This document shows, in pieces, positions 60,623-64,000 of a stretch of DNA of 64,000 nucleotides. The stretch lies in contig NZ_CP095050.1 of assembly GCF_022921075.1 (NCBI RefSeq), forward strand, positions 1,426,001-1,490,000, in the 5' to 3' direction. The notes beneath the pieces were generated by a model, which had not been told where the DNA came from, did no database searches, and worked only from the letters and a program-made list of their open reading frames with translations. The stretch comes from Hymenobacter sp. 5317J-9. GTDB taxonomy: Bacteria; Bacteroidota; Bacteroidia; Cytophagales; Hymenobacteraceae. The number at the start of each line of letters is the position of its first letter. Within the stretch, counting starts at the first letter, position 1. The position numbers and the translations under genes are program-made.

Positions 60623-63600
60623 ATGCGGCACTTTACCCTGTTTATTTCCCTGCTTCTTGGCTTGGGCGCGGCCCGCGCGCAGGCGCCCACCACGGTGAGC
60701 GGCCGCGTGACCGATGGCAAGGACCAGTCGCCGCTCATCGGGGCCAACGTGCTGCTGATTCGGCTGCCTGACTCGGTGAAAACCGGCACCGCGGCCGATG
60801 CCGAGGGGAAATTTCAGTTCGATAACGTGGTGCCCGGTCGCTACATTCTCGACGCCTCGTTTGTGGGCTTTGCCAAGCTGAGTCAGCCCGTGACCGTGGC
60901 CAGCCAGCCCGTGGCGCTGGGCACGCTGGCCCTGCAAACCGGCGGCGTGCAGCTCAAGGGCGTGGTGGTGACCGGCGCCGCCGCCCAAAGCGTGCAGAAG
61001 GGCGACACGACCCAGTATAACGCCCGCGCTTTCAAAACCAACCCCGACGCCACCACCGGCGACCTGCTGGAGAAGATGCCCGGCGTGGCCCGCGGGGCCG
61101 ACGGCAAGATTCAGGCACAGGGCGAAAACGTGCAGCAGGTGCTGGTGGACGGCAAGCCCTTCTTCGGCAACGACCCCGACGCCGTGCTGAAAAACCTGCC
61201 CGCCGAAATGGTGGACAAGGTGGAAGTGTTTGACCAGCGCAGCGAGCAGAGCCGCTTTTCGGGCTTCGATGACGGCAACACCACCAAGACCATCAACATC
61301 GTGACCAAGGTGGAATTCCGCAACGGCACGTTTGGGCGGGTGCTGGCCGGCGCGGGGCCCGACCACTATAAAGCCAGCGGCAACGTCAACAACTTCAAAG
61401 GCGACCGCCGCGTGGCCGTGCTGGCCCAGAGCAACAACGTGAACGAGCAGAACTTCGGCACCGAAGACCTGCTGGGAGTGGTGGGCAACTCCAACACCGG
61501 CGGCGGAGGCCGCGGCGGGCGCGGCGGCGGCGGCGGCAACGGCGGCAACGCCGGCGACTTCCTGGTGAACCAGAGCGGCGGCATCACGACCACCAACGCG
61601 GCGGGCCTGAACTACTCGGACGCGTGGAATAAGAAAACAGAGCTGTCGGCCAGCTATTTCTTCAACCGGGCCAACAACCGCAACCAGAGCCTGACCCAGC
61701 GCCAGTACGTGCTGCCGGAGCAGGCCAACACCACCTTCACGCAGAACGCCAACACCAACAGCGTGAACACCAACCAGCGCTTCAACATGCGCCTGGAGCA
61801 CAAGATTGACTCGGCCAACTCTGTCCTTTTTCGGCCGCGCTTCAGCTACCAGATGAACGACGCTAATAGCGTGGTAGACGGCGTGACGCGCGTGGCCGGC
61901 GAGGAGCAGAGCCGCATCAACAGCCTCTACAATTCTAACAATAAGGGCCTGAACACGGGTGGCGACGTGCTCTTTCGGCACCGCTTTCCGAAGGCCGGGC
62001 GCACGGCCAGCCTCAGCATTGGGGGCAGCTACAACCAGCGCAACGGTGGCGCCACGCTGAAAACCGACGACACGGGCTCGGCCCTCAACAACCTCAACCA
62101 GACCAACACGCTGCAGCAGAACGGCGGCAACATCACCGCCAACCTGGCCCTGACCGAGGCCTTGAGCCGGCAAGACCAGCTGCAGGGCAACTATACCATC
62201 AACTACGCGCCCAACAACTCGAACAAGTACACCTACAACCTGGTGAACGGCGACACGCCCGAGCTGAACGAGTCGCTGAGCAACGTGTTTGACAACTATT
62301 ACTTCACGCAGTCGGGCGGCCTGAGCTTCCGCCACAACACGCAGAAATTCCAGGGCAGCCTGGGCGTGGCGGGGCAGTATTCGGAACTGTACAGCGACGC
62401 GCAGTACCCGCGGCCCAGCATTGGGCGCTACTACTTCGTGAACGTGCTGCCCAATGCCAACCTCAACTACCGCTTCACGCGGCAGAAAAACCTGCGCTTC
62501 AACTACCGCACCAACACCAGTGCGCCCAGCGTGAGCCAGCTGCAGGCCGTGGTGAACAACTCCAACCCGCTGCAGCTCACCATCGGCAACCCCACGCTGC
62601 GCCAGGAATACCAGCACTCGGTCAACTTCCGCTATTCGGCCTCGAACCCCGAGGTGTCGAGTAACTTTTTTGCTCTGCTGAACGGCTCCTACACCCAGAA
62701 CCCCATTGCCAACCGCACCACCGTGGCCGCGCGCGAAACCACCGTGACACCCGACGGCGCCGACGCCATCCGGCTGCCCGCCGGCGGCCAGCTCACCCAG
62801 CCCGTGAACCTGAGCCAGGAATACTCGGTGCGCTCGTTGGTGAGCTACGGCCGGCCCATCAAGCCCATCAAAACCAACGTGAACCTGAGCGCCAACGCCA
62901 ACTTCACGCAACGGCCCGGCCTGGTGAACGGCGGCCTGAACTACGCCCGCTCGCCTTCGTTCGGCGCCGGCCTCACGCTGAGCTCCAACATCAGCCCCAA
63001 CCTGGATTTCACGGCCTCGACCACGTCGAACAAAAACTATGTGCGCAACACGCTGCAGTCGCGCCTCAACACCAGCTACTTCACCCAGGTGACGCGGGTG
63101 CGCCTGGGTTGGATTGTGGGCCCCGGTATCAACTTCCAAACCGACCTCGTGCACCAGTACTACGCGGGCTTGTCGTCGGGCTACAACCAGCCCTACGCGC
63201 TGTGGAACGCCAGCCTGGGCAAGAAGCTCTTCCCCGGGCAGCGCGGCGAAATCAAAATCTACGCCTTCGACCTGCTGGGCCAGAACCGCGCCATCCAGCG
63301 CAACGTGAGCGAGGCGTATTACGAAGACGTGCAAACCACCATTCTGCAGCGCTATTTCATGCTGATGTTCACCTACAACATCCGCAGCGGCAACGTGGTA
63401 GCGCCCACCGAGCCGGCCGACGGTCCGCGTCAGGGCCGTGGCTTCGGCCGGCCCGATGGGGCGGCCAGCCGGGCGGGGGCGGCGGATTTCCGGGTGGCGG
63501 CCGGCCGTAGGTTGGCCAGCGGGCCCGGCTCTGGCGGCCGAATTGCCCAAAATTCAGGTTCTTTGCAGCTTCCGGGCGGGAAGGGGCCGCGGTGGCCGCT

Positions 63601-63727
63601 TCCCGCCTGCGTAGCTTATGCGAAATTCCGTTGCCTTGCTGCTCTTGCTGAGCGTGTTTTTATCGGGCCGGTTGGCGGCCCAGCCCACTACGCCGGCCGC
63701 CCGCCCCAGCGTGCCCGCTGCCTTTGA
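60623..63727 (+). CDS. Outer-membrane beta-barrel (TonB-receptor-like) protein, C-terminal frameshift
   Basis: The 1034-codon frame starts with a signal peptide (LFISLLLGLGAARAQA), a carboxypeptidase-like regulatory domain (VSGRVTDGKDQSPLIGANVLL...), and a plug-like part (DLLEKMPGVARGADGKIQAQGENVQQVLVDGKPFF). A Gly-rich insert (GGGGRGGRGGGGGNGG) is followed by the OMP_b-brl_3-type barrel. The last 90 residues (after GRGFGRPDG) do not look like the family. Another frame reads GGQPGGGGGFPGGGRP and stops at 63510, the usual Gly/Pro-rich end, so a base was probably lost from the G4 run at 63458-63461. The shifted frame runs into the next gene. The ligand is unknown. Confidence 0.85.
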   Translation: MRHFTLFISLLLGLGAARAQAPTTVSGRVTDGKDQSPLIGANVLLIRLPDSVKTGTAADAEGKFQFDNVVPGRYILDASFVGFAKLSQPVTVASQPVALGTLALQTGGVQLKGVVVTGAAAQSVQKGDTTQYNARAFKTNPDATTGDLLEKMPGVARGADGKIQAQGENVQQVLVDGKPFFGNDPDAVLKNLPAEMVDKVEVFDQRSEQSRFSGFDDGNTTKTINIVTKVEFRNGTFGRVLAGAGPDHYKASGNVNNFKGDRRVAVLAQSNNVNEQNFGTEDLLGVVGNSNTGGGGRGGRGGGGGNGGNAGDFLVNQSGGITTTNAAGLNYSDAWNKKTELSASYFFNRANNRNQSLTQRQYVLPEQANTTFTQNANTNSVNTNQRFNMRLEHKIDSANSVLFRPRFSYQMNDANSVVDGVTRVAGEEQSRINSLYNSNNKGLNTGGDVLFRHRFPKAGRTASLSIGGSYNQRNGGATLKTDDTGSALNNLNQTNTLQQNGGNITANLALTEALSRQDQLQGNYTINYAPNNSNKYTYNLVNGDTPELNESLSNVFDNYYFTQSGGLSFRHNTQKFQGSLGVAGQYSELYSDAQYPRPSIGRYYFVNVLPNANLNYRFTRQKNLRFNYRTNTSAPSVSQLQAVVNNSNPLQLTIGNPTLRQEYQHSVNFRYSASNPEVSSNFFALLNGSYTQNPIANRTTVAARETTVTPDGADAIRLPAGGQLTQPVNLSQEYSVRSLVSYGRPIKPIKTNVNLSANANFTQRPGLVNGGLNYARSPSFGAGLTLSSNISPNLDFTASTTSNKNYVRNTLQSRLNTSYFTQVTRVRLGWIVGPGINFQTDLVHQYYAGLSSGYNQPYALWNASLGKKLFPGQRGEIKIYAFDLLGQNRAIQRNVSEAYYEDVQTTILQRYFMLMFTYNIRSGNVVAPTEPADGPRQGRGFGRPDGAASRAGAADFRVAAGRRLASGPGSGGRIAQNSGSLQLPGGKGPRWPLPACVAYAKFRCLAALAERVFIGPVGGPAHYAGRPPQRARCL
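63458..63461. other. Probable one-base loss in G run at barrel tail
   Basis: Read with one more G, the frame ends in a Gly/Pro-rich tail and TAG at 63508-63510. As given, it continues 72 codons into the transglycosylase gene. The same sort of loss occurs at 3420-3424. Confidence 0.75.
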
Positions 63728-64000
63728 TGTGGCCGGCTTGCACCTGGTATTGAATGAGGAAGCCAGGCGCCTGGTGCAGCAAAAGGCCGACGGCCTGAGC
63801 CGGCACCAGCCCTCGTTTCAGGCCCGCGTGAACCAGGCCGACGCCGCCTTTCCCATCATCGACCGGGTGCTGCGGGAGGAAGGCGTGCCGCTCGATTTCC
63901 GCTACCTGGTGCTGCAGGAAAGCGCCCTCATCGGCGATGCGCAAAGCGCGCACGAGGCCGTGGGTTACTGGCAGCTCAAGCGCGAAACCGCCACCGGGCT
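63618..64000 (+). CDS. Lytic transglycosylase-like protein, C-terminus beyond window
   Basis: The frame starts at ATG 63618 and runs open to the right edge (127 codons visible). It has a signal peptide (VALLLLLSVFLSGRLAAQ), a helical part and then LDFRYLVLQESALIGDAQSAHEAVGYWQLKRETA, which matches the front of the SLT transglycosylase domain (MltD/Slt type), with the catalytic Glu in QES. It should cleave peptidoglycan glycan chains. The start lies within the shifted tail of the previous gene, 107 bases after that gene's likely true stop. Confidence 0.85.
   Translation, partial: MRNSVALLLLLSVFLSGRLAAQPTTPAARPSVPAAFDVAGLHLVLNEEARRLVQQKADGLSRHQPSFQARVNQADAAFPIIDRVLREEGVPLDFRYLVLQESALIGDAQSAHEAVGYWQLKRETATG

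Noticed and set aside
60608..63550. Long open frame of 980 codons on the minus strand
   Set aside because: It lies fully opposite the beta-barrel receptor, has no signal, domain or start context, and is a by-product of GC-rich codon use.
1..64000. CRISPR array, prophage or integrated plasmid
   Set aside because: No regularly spaced direct repeats, phage structural genes, integrase or replication genes were seen.

Overview
The window looks like chromosome of a GC-rich member of the Bacteroidota, most like Hymenobacter or a close relative in the Cytophagales. The evidence is two type IX secretion cargo-like proteins, SusC/TonB-type receptors with N-terminal carboxypeptidase-like domains, LytS/LytTR two-component pairs, OmpA lipoproteins, almost no Shine-Dalgarno sequences, and several TAnnTTTG-type -7 elements in front of genes. 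Genus placement is inference from gene content and style.

Layout. 1-5.6 kb (minus strand): a tightly coupled set read in the order PqqD-like protein, ATP-grasp ligase, fold-III PLP decarboxylase (frameshifted as sequenced), urea-transporter/M23-peptidase fusion, TPR protein (cut by the window edge). 5.8-9.3 kb: a T9SS-type surface protein, a tiny lipoprotein and a di-heme cytochrome c peroxidase. 9.56-10.36 kb: an IS5/IS427-type insertion sequence sitting 4 bp before the start codon of a LytS-type kinase. 10.4-12.2 kb: LytS/LytTR pair. 12.7-17.3 kb: a KaiC-KaiB-KaiB-histidine kinase-receiver cluster. 17.3-22.8 kb: GNAT enzyme, LysR regulator with a palindromic site before a YeiH-type transporter, copper ATPase and cupredoxin. 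22.8-27.5 kb: rpiA facing gnd-zwf-pgl, the oxidative pentose phosphate branch. 27.8-38.5 kb: housekeeping and envelope genes, tRNA-Arg, a cystathionine-synthase-type enzyme, a second LytS/LytTR pair, hydrolases. 38.7-42 kb: a short ORF ending in five cysteines, then a structured leader and a TonB receptor. 42-48.1 kb: T9SS-type protein, OmpA lipoprotein, accD and three glycine-zipper proteins. 48.2-60.5 kb: endonuclease III, orphan radical SAM/SPASM protein, gamma-carbonic anhydrase, TM2 lipoprotein, CorC-type protein, DsbD, Lrp, heptosyltransferase-like GT9, M16 peptidase coupled to a stand-alone SRA-domain protein, O-methyltransferase. 60.6-64 kb: a large outer-membrane beta-barrel receptor with a shifted tail, then the start of a lytic transglycosylase.

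Long hairpin repeats are scattered between genes: three copies of a nested GAGACGC element and five copies of GTCATnCtGAG-type palindromes. Two genes carry one-base losses in G/C runs (about 3420 and 63458), which may be sequencing errors.

The most promising little-described items are the PqqD/ATP-grasp/decarboxylase/urea-transporter operon, the poly-cysteine leader ORF before a TonB receptor, the non-cyanobacterial Kai cluster, and the SRA protein coupled to an M16 peptidase.
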